Source: Tuberibacillus sp. Marseille-P3662 (GTDB lineage Bacteria > Bacillota > Bacilli > Bacillales > Sporolactobacillaceae). Taken from it: DNA of 64,000 nt. Location: contig NZ_FXBS01000006.1 in NCBI RefSeq assembly GCF_900178005.1, positions 1 through 64,000 on the forward strand, given 5' to 3'. The position numbers were made by a program, and so were the translations under genes. This document shows positions 18,212 to 26,279 of the stretch, one piece after another. The notes beneath the pieces were generated by a model. That model was not told the origin of the DNA. It did no database searches and worked only from the letters and a program-made list of their open reading frames with translations. How positions within the stretch are numbered: the first letter of the stretch is position 1; every line of letters begins with the position of its first letter.

Positions 18212-18859
18212 ATGACGGTTACAATCAAAGTGTACTCCGATTATGTCTGTCCTTTTTGTTTTATTGCTGAAAAGCCTTTAGAAAAGGCTATTCAAGGGAA
18301 GGATGTAGACATTGAGTGGATGCCTTATGAGCTCCGCCCATACCCGGAGGAAACATTAAAACCTGAAGGCGACTATCTTCAAAAAACATGGCAGTCTGCT
18401 GTGTATCCATTGGCGGAAAGGTATGGCGTTAAGATCAAGCTACCAAATGTATCACCTCAGCCTTATACGCATTTGGCGTTTGAAGGCTTCCAATTTGCTA
18501 AAGAGCATGGAAAAGCCACACAATATAATCATCGGATATTCCAAGCGTTCTTCCAGGAAGAACGAGATATTGGTGATATCGATGTTTTAACAAAGCTAGC
18601 TGAGGACGTTGGGTTAAACGATGAGGCCTATCGAAAAGCCCTCGTCCATCGAACATATAAAGAAACGCATCAAAAGGCATTAGATTTTGCGAGAAATGAA
18701 GCCAATATCACGGCGGTGCCCACTTTCGTCATTGGAGATACGGTATTATCCGGTGTCTCGGATCAACAAACGATTGAAGAGGCGATTGATGTAGAATTGA
18801 ACAAGCCTTTAATCTCATTTGGACAAGGCATGGCGTGTGGGCCAGACGGCTGTTTTTAG
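18212..18859 (+). CDS. DsbA/FrnE-family thiol oxidoreductase
   Basis: 215 residues, no signal peptide, so cytoplasmic. A thioredoxin fold with an inserted helical domain: the active site VCPFCFIAEKPLE lies at residues ~13-25 and the cis-Pro loop ITAVPTFVIG near 165-175. This is the DsbA-like 2-hydroxychromene-2-carboxylate isomerase/FrnE type, thought to act in disulfide exchange. The C terminus GMACGPDGCF adds two more cysteines. A related gene with an in-frame UGA follows 23 bases later, implying a tandem duplication. Confidence 0.9.
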   Translation: MTVTIKVYSDYVCPFCFIAEKPLEKAIQGKDVDIEWMPYELRPYPEETLKPEGDYLQKTWQSAVYPLAERYGVKIKLPNVSPQPYTHLAFEGFQFAKEHGKATQYNHRIFQAFFQEERDIGDIDVLTKLAEDVGLNDEAYRKALVHRTYKETHQKALDFARNEANITAVPTFVIGDTVLSGVSDQQTIEEAIDVELNKPLISFGQGMACGPDGCF

Positions 18860-18882
18860 AAATAATAATGGAGGATGATATC

Positions 18883-19458
18883 ATGGCGAAAAAAATCACG
18901 GTTTATTCCGATTTTCTATGACCATTCTGCTTTATCGGGAAAACCCCGCTTGACCAGGTGGCCAAGGATTATAATGTAGACGTCGAATGGAAAGCATTTG
19001 AGCTCAAGCCTGAGGGTGTTGAGACACCACCTAAATCACCTGAATACATGGAACAGGCAAAGGCGAATGTCGAGAGAATGTCGCAGCAATACGGGATTGA
19101 AATGAAATGGAATGATAAGAGTGAGCATTCTAGACATGCATTAGAAGGTGCAAAGTTTGCCGAGGAGCATGGTCTTGGTAATGAGTATAACGACGCTGTT
19201 TTCAAAGCCCATTTCCAACAGGACAGAACTATTAATGATATCGATACGCTGGTCGATATTGCCGGGGGCTTAGGTCTTGATTCCAAGGCGTTTCGTGAAG
19301 CCCTAGAATCACGTCGCTATGAACAAAATGTTCTTGACGATGTGGAAGAGGCCCATCGGCTTGGCATCACAGGCATACCATGCTTCGTTTCGGGAAGTCA
19401 AGGTGTCATGGGTGCGCAAACCTATGAAACACTACTAAAGCTCGTCAATGAAGAATAA
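18883..19458 (+). CDS. Second DsbA/FrnE-like oxidoreductase with in-frame UGA at the active-site Cys (possible selenoprotein or nonsense mutant)
   Basis: From ATG 18883 (GGAGGATGATATC upstream) the frame reads MAKKITVYSDFL, then UGA at 18919-18921, then PFCFIGKTPLD and an intact 166-codon remainder. In the paralogue just upstream the same position is the first Cys of CPFC. So the UGA replaces exactly one catalytic cysteine: U-P-F-C if read as selenocysteine, or a nonsense mutation that kills the gene. No other frame damage is present over 191 codons. A short hairpin, CGGG/CCCG, starts ~14 bases after the UGA, which is weak support for a bacterial SECIS element. The cis-Pro loop reads TGIPCFVSG, with an unusual extra Cys. 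Confidence 0.7.
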
Positions 19459-19463
19459 ATCAT

Positions 19464-19497
19464 AGGGGTTGTCTCACATGAGGACAATCCCTTTTTT
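19464..19497 (+). terminator. Intrinsic terminator
   Basis: GGGGTTGTC and GGACAATCCC form a stem followed by TTTTTT directly after the second DsbA-like gene. It resembles the rRNA terminator at 463-497. Confidence 0.85.
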
Positions 19498-19881
19498 AAT
19501 GGTTGGTTAACGTTGATTTATGTTTCTTAGCTTTAATGTACCTGCCTTAACTTATCATTTTGGCCTCCCTATCTTTGCTAGAATATTACCTCATTCAAAA
19601 TCTATTGTCCCTAATTTCTGTTATTGTTTCTTAACTTGAAATTGTGGGCCTTAAAAAGTCATTGTTTTTCAACATAAGCTATGGTAAATTAATTGCACCA
19701 ATATGTGTCTTGTAAATGAATGACCCATGATGGAATTCAGACGTGGAGACATTCGGGCACGCATGGGTGTCATATCCCTGAACATCATGGAATGAGTTGA
19801 TTTTTCCAAAAAGGTTCTAGTCATGCCGGAATGAGGTATGAGGATGCAGGACGCCCTTTTGTCCTAAGGGAGAAGAAGCAT
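19498..19881 (+). other. Upstream region of the MFS gene, possibly structured leader
   Basis: About 380 bases without a convincing gene. TGACCCATG at 19721-19729 can pair with CATGGGTGTCA at 19761-19771 (one bulge), and CATGATGGAAT / CATCATGGAAT recur within 60 bases, so a structured 5' leader is possible. No known riboswitch class was recognised. Confidence 0.3.
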
Positions 19882-21168
19882 ATGAAGTTGAAGGATTGGG
19901 ATTTTAATTTAAAAGTACGGCTTGCCGGTGAAGGTTTACACAGTATTTTGTTTTGGATGTTTTTCCCTTTCATGGCCATCTATTTTTCAAATGTCTTTGG
20001 AAAAGAGTTGGCGGGACTTTTGCTAATCTTTGCTGAATTGATTGGCGTTGTTGTAGGGTTATTTGGTGGTTATTGGGCCGACTATTTCGGACGGAAACGA
20101 ATGATGGTCTATGCCACTGCGGGTGAAGCTTTCTCGTTTGTCTTGTTTGCGATCGCCAATTCACCTTGGATCGAGTTACCGGTACTGTCGTTTGTTAGTT
20201 TCGCATTTATGGGGTTATCGGGTGCTATTTACACACCTGCCAGTCATGCGATGGTTGCCGATGTCGTTCCAGAAAAAGACCGCAGTGCTGTTTTTGCTGT
20301 TTTCTATACCATGATTAATATTTCGGTTGTGATTGGTCCAGTGCTCGGCGGCATTTTCTTTTTTAGTTACCGGTTCGAATTTTTGGTCTTTTGTTTCTTG
20401 ATCACATCTATACTTATGATTGTTTTGCAAAAGTTGATTCGAGAGACAGCACCCCCTAAGAAAAAGAGGGCAGGTGGACAGGACATTCATTGGACAAAGT
20501 CATTAATGAGTCAATTGTCGGATTACAAAGTGATTAGTACGGATAAGACATTTTTGCTGTTTATCGTCGCAGGGATTTTAGTGGCACAAACATTTATGCA
20601 ATTGGATCTGGTGATGGCAGTATACACGACAGAATTTATTCATGAACAAACCTTGTTTAGTCTGGGCAATTGGTCACTGACGGTTGATGGCAGGCAAACA
20701 TTTAGCTGGATATTAGCGGAAAATGGCTTTCTCGTAGCGTTATTTACGTTAGCTATGACGAAGTGGATGACAAAATATAAGGAACGCAATGTCTTTGTTA
20801 TTTCTGCAGTATTATACGGCGTTGCGATTATTTTATTCGGTCATACAGTATCGATTGGGTTCTTACTCATCGCCACAGCTCTATTTACAGCTGCGGAATT
20901 GATGGTTGTTGGTTTGCAGGAAAGCTTTGTATCCAGGCTTGCTCCGGAACATATGCGTGGTCAATACTTTGCCGCATCGAGTCTACGATTTACCATAGGA
21001 CGGACGATCGCGCCGATCTCTATTCCGATGACTGTTTGGTTTGGCTTTTCGTGGACGTTTATCATCCTAGGAATTTTGGCGTTCTTGAGTGCTGGCTTGT
21101 ATTATATATTGTTCAATCAATATGATGCCCGTCAGAGAGGTAAAGAGGCCAACACGGTCATTTCCTGA
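19882..21168 (+). CDS. MFS-type efflux transporter
   Basis: 428 residues from ATG 19882 (AAGGGAG ten bases before; an ATG at 19831 lacks a site). Twelve hydrophobic helices; the loop 2-3 motif GGYWADYFGRKRMM near residue 65 is the major facilitator signature A, and VIGPVLGG in helix 5 is the motif C typical of drug:H+ antiporters. The substrate is unknown. Similar to YttB/MdfA-like multidrug exporters of Bacillales. A hairpin terminator follows at 21204. Confidence 0.88.
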   Translation: MKLKDWDFNLKVRLAGEGLHSILFWMFFPFMAIYFSNVFGKELAGLLLIFAELIGVVVGLFGGYWADYFGRKRMMVYATAGEAFSFVLFAIANSPWIELPVLSFVSFAFMGLSGAIYTPASHAMVADVVPEKDRSAVFAVFYTMINISVVIGPVLGGIFFFSYRFEFLVFCFLITSILMIVLQKLIRETAPPKKKRAGGQDIHWTKSLMSQLSDYKVISTDKTFLLFIVAGILVAQTFMQLDLVMAVYTTEFIHEQTLFSLGNWSLTVDGRQTFSWILAENGFLVALFTLAMTKWMTKYKERNVFVISAVLYGVAIILFGHTVSIGFLLIATALFTAAELMVVGLQESFVSRLAPEHMRGQYFAASSLRFTIGRTIAPISIPMTVWFGFSWTFIILGILAFLSAGLYYILFNQYDARQRGKEANTVIS

Positions 21169-21203
21169 CAGACAATACTATAAAGATATGTCATGCTACA
21201 ATA

Positions 21204-21234
21204 AAGTCCGCCGATCCATTGGATGGCGGGCTTC
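21204..21234 (+). terminator. Hairpin terminator between convergent genes
   Basis: AAGTCCGCC-GATCC and GGATGGCGGGCTT form a long imperfect stem followed by CTTCTT, between the MFS gene and the minus-strand gene that ends at 21240. Confidence 0.65.
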
Positions 21235-21239
21235 TTCAT

Positions 21240-21743
21240 TTAAAAGAGCACTTCATGATATTTCACACTTACAAAGATAATCACAATGCCGGCGCATGTC
21301 CAGGCCCAAAGCGGTCTTTTGTAGTGTAAATATAATACCGGAAACATAAAACTGTTAAATAATAGAGACTTTACCAACGACCAATGATTATAATAGTGGA
21401 TATTCCCTGTCTTTTGTGCTGCCCATTCAATGAATGAAAAGCAACCGATCCATATCATCATATAGGAGATCTTTTTGGAATGGCTACTTTTATCTACCTG
21501 ATAGAGATAAACCAACATATAACAAGGGTATTGAATAAGGGTTATAAGTAAGATCATCGATATATGGTTTGGGAAAATATGGCTGTGGTATAACCAAAAA
21601 GGATGCGTTGGAGCCTTCATGCCATAGATTAAATTGCCAACAATCATAAAAAGGATGGTTGGATAGTATTTCCCCCAATGGCGCCAGTCACCATATTTCC
21701 AAGCAATCATTAAGGCAAAGAGAGTTATGATAATGTATAACAT
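21240..21743 (-). CDS. CBO0543-family membrane protein
   Basis: 167 residues with five or six hydrophobic helices. The N-terminal part WKYGDWRHWGKYYPTILFMI and the FIEWAAQKTG segment are typical of the CBO0543 family of Bacillales/Clostridia membrane proteins, whose function is unknown. It is convergent with the MFS gene and monocistronic. Confidence 0.75.
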   Translation of the reverse strand: MLYIIITLFALMIAWKYGDWRHWGKYYPTILFMIVGNLIYGMKAPTHPFWLYHSHIFPNHISMILLITLIQYPCYMLVYLYQVDKSSHSKKISYMMIWIGCFSFIEWAAQKTGNIHYYNHWSLVKSLLFNSFMFPVLYLHYKRPLWAWTCAGIVIIFVSVKYHEVLF

Positions 21744-21833
21744 GAAGAACCCCTTTATATATCTCTTCCCCCATAGGTCTATTTTTCCATTTTTAAGGAT
21801 TTTGATACATATTTTGTATTTTTTGTTTGCTTA

Positions 21834-22481
21834 TCAATTATTGATGAGTGGAAAGCCGGTATAAACTAATGCGTCCGTGATTACAGCGTAGCCCTTTGCA
21901 TTAGGGTGGATATGATCAAATGAAAGCAATTGTTGCTGATGTCCAGCGAATAGTGGATAAACGTCAGCGATTTTGATGCCGGTTGATGAGGCTAAAGAAG
22001 CCATATCACCATTAAAATGGCGGATCCACATGTCGACGTGTTTTATTGATGGAAATGGATTATATAAGTTGATAAGTTTGATGCTAACGTATTTATGGGG
22101 ATTTTGTAGCCATCTGATTTTGTCTATGATCATTTGTAACTGATAGATAGCTGTATGCAGAGCTGTAAAAAGTTGTTGGGTGTCAGACGTCCGCAAATAT
22201 ATTTGTGCTGCATCAATCAGATCATTTCCGCCTGCTGTGATTGTGATTAAATCGGCATCATAGATGGATTGTTGAACCATTGGCGCATCAAGCATGCATA
22301 AGATTTCGCCTGTCGTCAATCCTTTCTTAGCATGAACATGAGTTGCCACTGGTCTTTGCCAATGATGCTCAATGGCCTTTTTATACCGTCCGACAAACCC
22401 TGGGGATATGAATGAACCAATGCCGACGGTTAAAGAATCGCCAATGGCAGTATACTGAATAGTTGATTTCAAATGTCTCAC
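21834..22481 (-). CDS. GDSL/SGNH-family esterase or lipase-like hydrolase
   Basis: 215 residues without a signal peptide. Block I is TAIGDSLTVGIG (nucleophile Ser), block III ITAGGNDLIDAA, and block V FDHIHPNAKGY supplies the Asp-x-x-His pair; the block II Gly lies in AKKGLTTG. All four SGNH catalytic elements are therefore present. Substrate unknown; relatives include B. subtilis YpmR-like lipase/acylhydrolases. Overlapping promoters with no other gene in its strand nearby; it stands alone. Confidence 0.87.
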   Translation of the reverse strand: MRHLKSTIQYTAIGDSLTVGIGSFISPGFVGRYKKAIEHHWQRPVATHVHAKKGLTTGEILCMLDAPMVQQSIYDADLITITAGGNDLIDAAQIYLRTSDTQQLFTALHTAIYQLQMIIDKIRWLQNPHKYVSIKLINLYNPFPSIKHVDMWIRHFNGDMASLASSTGIKIADVYPLFAGHQQQLLSFDHIHPNAKGYAVITDALVYTGFPLINN

Positions 22482-22546
22482 CCCACTGTACTCGTTGTTA
22501 CACTGTATTCATAGGAGAAGACATGCGTGTTAGACGAGAACAATGG

Positions 22547-23011
22547 TTATTTAAAACTCCATATGATCTTCCATTCACCTTCTTTATCTTGACTGACAAA
22601 ATAGTCCTGTCGTATGGTCATTTCTCCAAATGTACTGCTAACCATTTGTTTAACTGTGATTTTATAGACATCAGAAAGAAAATTAGATTGTTCAGTCATG
22701 CGCCATTGGTCAAGATGATCAACGTCAATAATATTATAATCGAAACTATCCACTTCCAGGGTCTCTTTGTAAAAGGCTGACCGTTGTTTGATATAATCTG
22801 CCTGTGAGAAGCGATCATGTATGAGGGAATGTAGGGATTTCCACGAGTCACTGAAATCACCTTCTTGTTCATTTTGGAGGAATTCATTCACTGTTTCTTT
22901 CGCCTGGTCTTCAGGAGAATCATGGAGGACGTTGAAGATGACATAGGATCCAATAATAATTATCAGGATAATCGCAATAGGTTTGAAGTTAAGACGTTTT
23001 CGTTTCACCAT
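22547..23011 (-). CDS. Hypothetical membrane-anchored protein
   Basis: 154 residues from MVKRKRLNFK (23011), chosen because AAAGGGGGG precedes that ATG. One N-terminal membrane helix (~11-29) and an extracellular domain of ~120 residues (EDQAKETVNEFLQNEQEGDF to the end) with the shape of NTF2-like/DUF4878-type domains. I cannot name the family firmly. It lies alone between the SGNH hydrolase and the zinc-ribbon gene, all on the minus strand. Confidence 0.6.
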   Translation of the reverse strand: MVKRKRLNFKPIAIILIIIIGSYVIFNVLHDSPEDQAKETVNEFLQNEQEGDFSDSWKSLHSLIHDRFSQADYIKQRSAFYKETLEVDSFDYNIIDVDHLDQWRMTEQSNFLSDVYKITVKQMVSSTFGEMTIRQDYFVSQDKEGEWKIIWSFK

Positions 23012-23056
23012 GGGCCCCCCTTTGTACATGGTATGACCCAAGGGAGATTGATATTA

Positions 23057-23101
23057 AAAAAAAGTACAGAATGCCCCCGTCTTTAAGGTAACGGAGGCGG
23101 T
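23057..23101 (-). terminator. Intrinsic terminator of the zinc-ribbon gene
   Basis: On the minus strand CGCCTCCGT and ACGGGGGCA form an imperfect stem, followed within 10 bases by TTTTTTTT. Confidence 0.6.
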
Positions 23102-23108
23102 AGAGGTT

Positions 23109-23351
23109 TTAACCAAAAATGACGTCTAAAATTGATCCCATTTTGCCTTGTTTGCCTTCCAAGATACTAGGATTGTAAACTTCAGTATAGCCGCATTGTT
23201 CACAAGAGACGAATAAAAAGTGATTATGTTGCACATCAAACATCTTACTTAATCCGGTTCCTGACATGGCAACTTCTTTGGTTTGGCAGGAATCGTGTTC
23301 GCATTTCGCACATTTGAATTTCTCCTGGATGGAAGCTTCTACTTGACTCAT
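23109..23351 (-). CDS. Zinc-ribbon nucleic-acid-binding domain protein
   Basis: 80 residues. Two Cys pairs, CAKC (~14-17) and CEQC (~50-53), spaced ~33 residues apart, form a rubredoxin-like zinc knuckle, as in the DUF2082/'Zn-ribbon nucleic-acid-binding protein' family of Firmicutes. HNHFLFVSCEQCGYTEVY is the characteristic second half. Function unknown. Monocistronic with GGAGAGTG before the ATG. Confidence 0.78.
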   Translation of the reverse strand: MSQVEASIQEKFKCAKCEHDSCQTKEVAMSGTGLSKMFDVQHNHFLFVSCEQCGYTEVYNPSILEGKQGKMGSILDVIFG

Positions 23352-23483
23352 ATATTTTCACTCTCCTAATTTGTAATTATATCCCTAATACCATCATAAG
23401 CGATTATCGTGTTCGGAACAAACGTGGAATGATTCCGAGCAAGACTTTGTTAAAATGGAAGAGAGGCACGGGCTGTATTGATG

Positions 23484-23542
23484 TACATCGGCTAAAACTG
23501 CAACGTCCTGTTGCAACGCCGATGCTAGCACGTCCTGTGCGT
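23484..23542 (+). ncRNA. Bacillaceae-1-like structured RNA (two GUCCU-loop hairpins)
   Basis: Two hairpins share an identical GTCCT loop: GCAAC-GTCCT-GTTGC (23500-23514) and GCAC-GTCCT-GTGC (23528-23540). An outer stem, CATCGGC (23486-23492) with GCCGATG (23518-23524), encloses the first. Two hairpins with RUCCU loops are the defining feature of the Bacillaceae-1 RNA motif, a non-coding RNA of unknown role. It lies just upstream of the DUF488 gene and could be in its 5' leader. Ends are approximate. Confidence 0.6.
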
Positions 23543-23561
23543 TTGGAAGGATCTGTTGTTC

Positions 23562-23915
23562 ATGAAGATTAGAAAAAAGCGCGTTTATGAATATTCGGAG
23601 GCTAGCGATGGATGTCGGATTCTTGTTGATCGGATTTGGCCTCGGGGTGTTAAAAAAGCTGATGCTGACCTTAATTTGTGGTTAAAGGTGGTTGCCCCAA
23701 GCTCCGAATTAAGAAAATGGTTTGGCCATGATCCTGCTAAATTCCCTTTGTTCAGGCAAAAGTATTGGGAAGAACTTGAAACTGATTCCGAAAAACAAGA
23801 AGGGCTCCGAACTATTCAGTCGAAAGCTCAAGAAGGCCCCGTGACATTGGTCTATGCAGCTAAGGATGAGGTTTATAATCATGTTGTGGTTTTGGAGGCG
23901 TTTTTAAAAACTTAA
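23562..23915 (+). CDS. DUF488 (YeaO-like) family protein
   Basis: 117 residues from ATG 23562 (TTG 23556 in the same frame is equally placed after GGAAGG). ILVDRIWPRGVKKADADLNLW and WFGHDPAKFPLFRQKYWEEL are conserved signatures of the DUF488/YeaO family. Cytoplasmic, role unknown. Its leader contains the Bacillaceae-1-like RNA structure. Confidence 0.85.
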   Translation: MKIRKKRVYEYSEASDGCRILVDRIWPRGVKKADADLNLWLKVVAPSSELRKWFGHDPAKFPLFRQKYWEELETDSEKQEGLRTIQSKAQEGPVTLVYAAKDEVYNHVVVLEAFLKT

Positions 23916-24038
23916 TAAGTGCACCGAATGTAGGGGAGATGGTGTTAGCTATTTTAAAGGACTCTAGTGAGGATTTCCGATTGAAGTAAGGAAGTTGCAT
24001 AAGCTTCAAGTAAGAGTCGCTCAATCCGAACAGAAATT

Positions 24039-24077
24039 GCCCATTTGAAACACTTCCAAATGGGCTGTCCTTTTTTT
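24039..24077 (+). terminator. Bidirectional hairpin terminator
   Basis: GCCCATTTG and CAAATGGGC form a perfect 9-bp stem, followed on the plus strand by TTTTTTT, between the convergent DUF488 and S9 peptidase genes. Confidence 0.8.
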
Positions 24078-26058
24078 ATTGATTATACCGGTCGAACCAG
24101 TCGCTGATTTCTTGTAATCTTGTGATGCGGTTTTCAGGTTTACCGGCGCGTGATAGTTCGTGATTCTCACCTTGAAATCGAACGAACCGTGTCTCAACGC
24201 CTAATCGGGTTAAAGCGACATACCATTGTTCAGCTTGTTCCATTGGACAACGGTAGTCTTCTTCACTATGAATGATATTCATCGGCGTGTCGACATTTCT
24301 AGCATAACGGATCGGTGAAAACTTCAGCACAGTTTCTTCATCGTCCCAAAAGTCGGCATTTCCTAATTGCCGGTAACTGAAGAAATAGCCAATGTCACTG
24401 GTCCCGTAAAAACTGTACAGGTTACTGAGGCACCTCTGAGTCACGGCGGCGGTAAATCGGTTGGTTTGGGTCACAATCATATTGGTCATAAAACCACCGT
24501 AGCTACCACCCGTGACATAGAGGTTATTTGGATCAAGCTGTGGAAATGTCTCCAGCGCTGCATCCAATCCCGCTAAAATATCTAAACGGTCATTTTGTCC
24601 CCAGTCTCCTTGGCAAGCTGCTGTGAATTTACGGCCATACCCTTGACTACCACGGGGGTTGGTATAGACAACCGCATAGCCTTTGGCAGCTAAGTATTGA
24701 AATTCATGATGGAACATGTTCCCATAAGCGGTGTGCGGACCACCGTGAATTTCTAAGACCACCGGAATACGATCCTTTTTAACGGCACTATCTGGCAGTA
24801 ACACCCAACCTTCAATATCCCACTCATCTGCGCCCTTAAACGTGATGGGTTCAGGAGTATTCACAACCTTATGCTGTAGCCAATCGTTATGCTTAGCTAA
24901 TGGGCGGCTGCCCGCATCCTCATTGATCCACAACTCGCATGGTTCAGTGGCGGTTGCCTTATTATAAACAATATGTTGATGACGGTGGTGAAAAGAAGTC
25001 ACAACAAAATCACCTTTAATACTTGTGTCTTCAACTGCTCCATCTGTTGTGACTGACTTAATACAGCAATTGCCGCCAACGGTTGCCATAAAATAAATGG
25101 TTTGGCTGTTATTATCCCATTGAATAGGCGAATTGCCTGCATCAAGCGAGCTATCAGCACCAACATAATTTCCGACGGGATGATCCCAGTGTTTTGTCAG
25201 GCTTATTGCCTTGCCGTCACCGTCTGTTGATATCACCCAAACTTGATTATTTTCCGGACTCACCTCACCGTCTTCGTGTCCACAAAAGGCGAGCCAGCGT
25301 CCATCCGGTGATGGCGTGGGCGCAAACAGGTCACCTTTGGCTTGGTAAATAAGCGTCTCTTTATGATTTTCAATATCCAGTTTGTAAAGATCATCGTAAT
25401 AACCGTTTTTCTTAGGGTCGTTGCGGGATTTTAAATAATAAATCGTCTGACCATCATGGGAAAATATAGGTGACGTGTGATCTGAGTTTCCGGACGTGAT
25501 TCGCTCGGTTTTTTTCGTGTCCTGATTGTATAAGAATAAATGACTATAGCCGCTTATGAATCCTTTTCCGTTAGCTAAATATCGAAGACGATGGATGACC
25601 GTTACATCGTTTTGTGTATCGTTTTCGTCTTCATCTTCATGATCCTTAGCATCCTCGGGCAATTCGACTTCGCAAACAATATGATTGCCATCAGGTGACA
25701 AGCTAAATTCACTAATATCATGCTTATAATCAGTAACCTGCTGGGCCTCACCCCAATTAGAAGAAATACACCACACTTGCGCTTTACCGGTTCGATTGGA
25801 AAGAAAATAAATTGACTTTCCATCATTCGACCAAATGGGTGACGACTCCTTAACGTTCTCATCACTTCTGTAAAAGTTTGTTAGCTTATTATATTCTCGT
25901 GTTTGCAAGTCTTGTAAGTACAAGGATGAATCATAACCATTGTTTGTCTTATCCGCAACTGTGACGACATAAACCACATAGCGGCCATCCGGTGATAACT
26001 GCGGTTGCCCGGTCCACTGAAATTGGTAGAGATCATCGGGCTGTATAGATGATGTCAT
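24076..26058 (-). CDS. S9-family prolyl oligopeptidase / acylaminoacyl peptidase
   Basis: 660 residues from MTSSIQPDD; this ATG (26058) has GGAGG at a proper distance, while one nine bases upstream is too close. An N-terminal WD40-like beta-propeller (~5-390, repeated SPDGRYV/SPDGNHI/SPDGRWL strands) precedes an alpha/beta hydrolase domain (~420-660). The catalytic Ser is in GGSYGGFMTN, Asp near SEEDYRCP and His in GENHELSR. It cleaves short peptides in the cytoplasm; close in form to B. subtilis YuxL. Confidence 0.93.
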   Translation of the reverse strand: MTSSIQPDDLYQFQWTGQPQLSPDGRYVVYVVTVADKTNNGYDSSLYLQDLQTREYNKLTNFYRSDENVKESSPIWSNDGKSIYFLSNRTGKAQVWCISSNWGEAQQVTDYKHDISEFSLSPDGNHIVCEVELPEDAKDHEDEDENDTQNDVTVIHRLRYLANGKGFISGYSHLFLYNQDTKKTERITSGNSDHTSPIFSHDGQTIYYLKSRNDPKKNGYYDDLYKLDIENHKETLIYQAKGDLFAPTPSPDGRWLAFCGHEDGEVSPENNQVWVISTDGDGKAISLTKHWDHPVGNYVGADSSLDAGNSPIQWDNNSQTIYFMATVGGNCCIKSVTTDGAVEDTSIKGDFVVTSFHHRHQHIVYNKATATEPCELWINEDAGSRPLAKHNDWLQHKVVNTPEPITFKGADEWDIEGWVLLPDSAVKKDRIPVVLEIHGGPHTAYGNMFHHEFQYLAAKGYAVVYTNPRGSQGYGRKFTAACQGDWGQNDRLDILAGLDAALETFPQLDPNNLYVTGGSYGGFMTNMIVTQTNRFTAAVTQRCLSNLYSFYGTSDIGYFFSYRQLGNADFWDDEETVLKFSPIRYARNVDTPMNIIHSEEDYRCPMEQAEQWYVALTRLGVETRFVRFQGENHELSRAGKPENRITRLQEISDWFDRYNQ

Positions 26059-26279
26059 ACAATTCATACCTCCAATTGAATGTGTCCTTTCAATTATTCA
26101 TTCGATACCCGAAATAATACTCCTCTTTCCAATTTCTAAAAGGATCTATATTACGACGCCGTTAGTCATCCCCAGTTTAAGATGTAAGCACTATTATTTA
26201 CTTCTAAATTTGCTTGTGTTATAGTTTTCGAGTTGTTATTGCACGGAGCATTCAGTCAACAAGAGAGAGGTGGAATCCT

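Noticed and set aside
18919-18921. General reassignment of UGA to a sense codon
   Set aside because: UGA is a normal stop here, for example at the end of sufD where it overlaps the sufS start, and in nadA and nadB.
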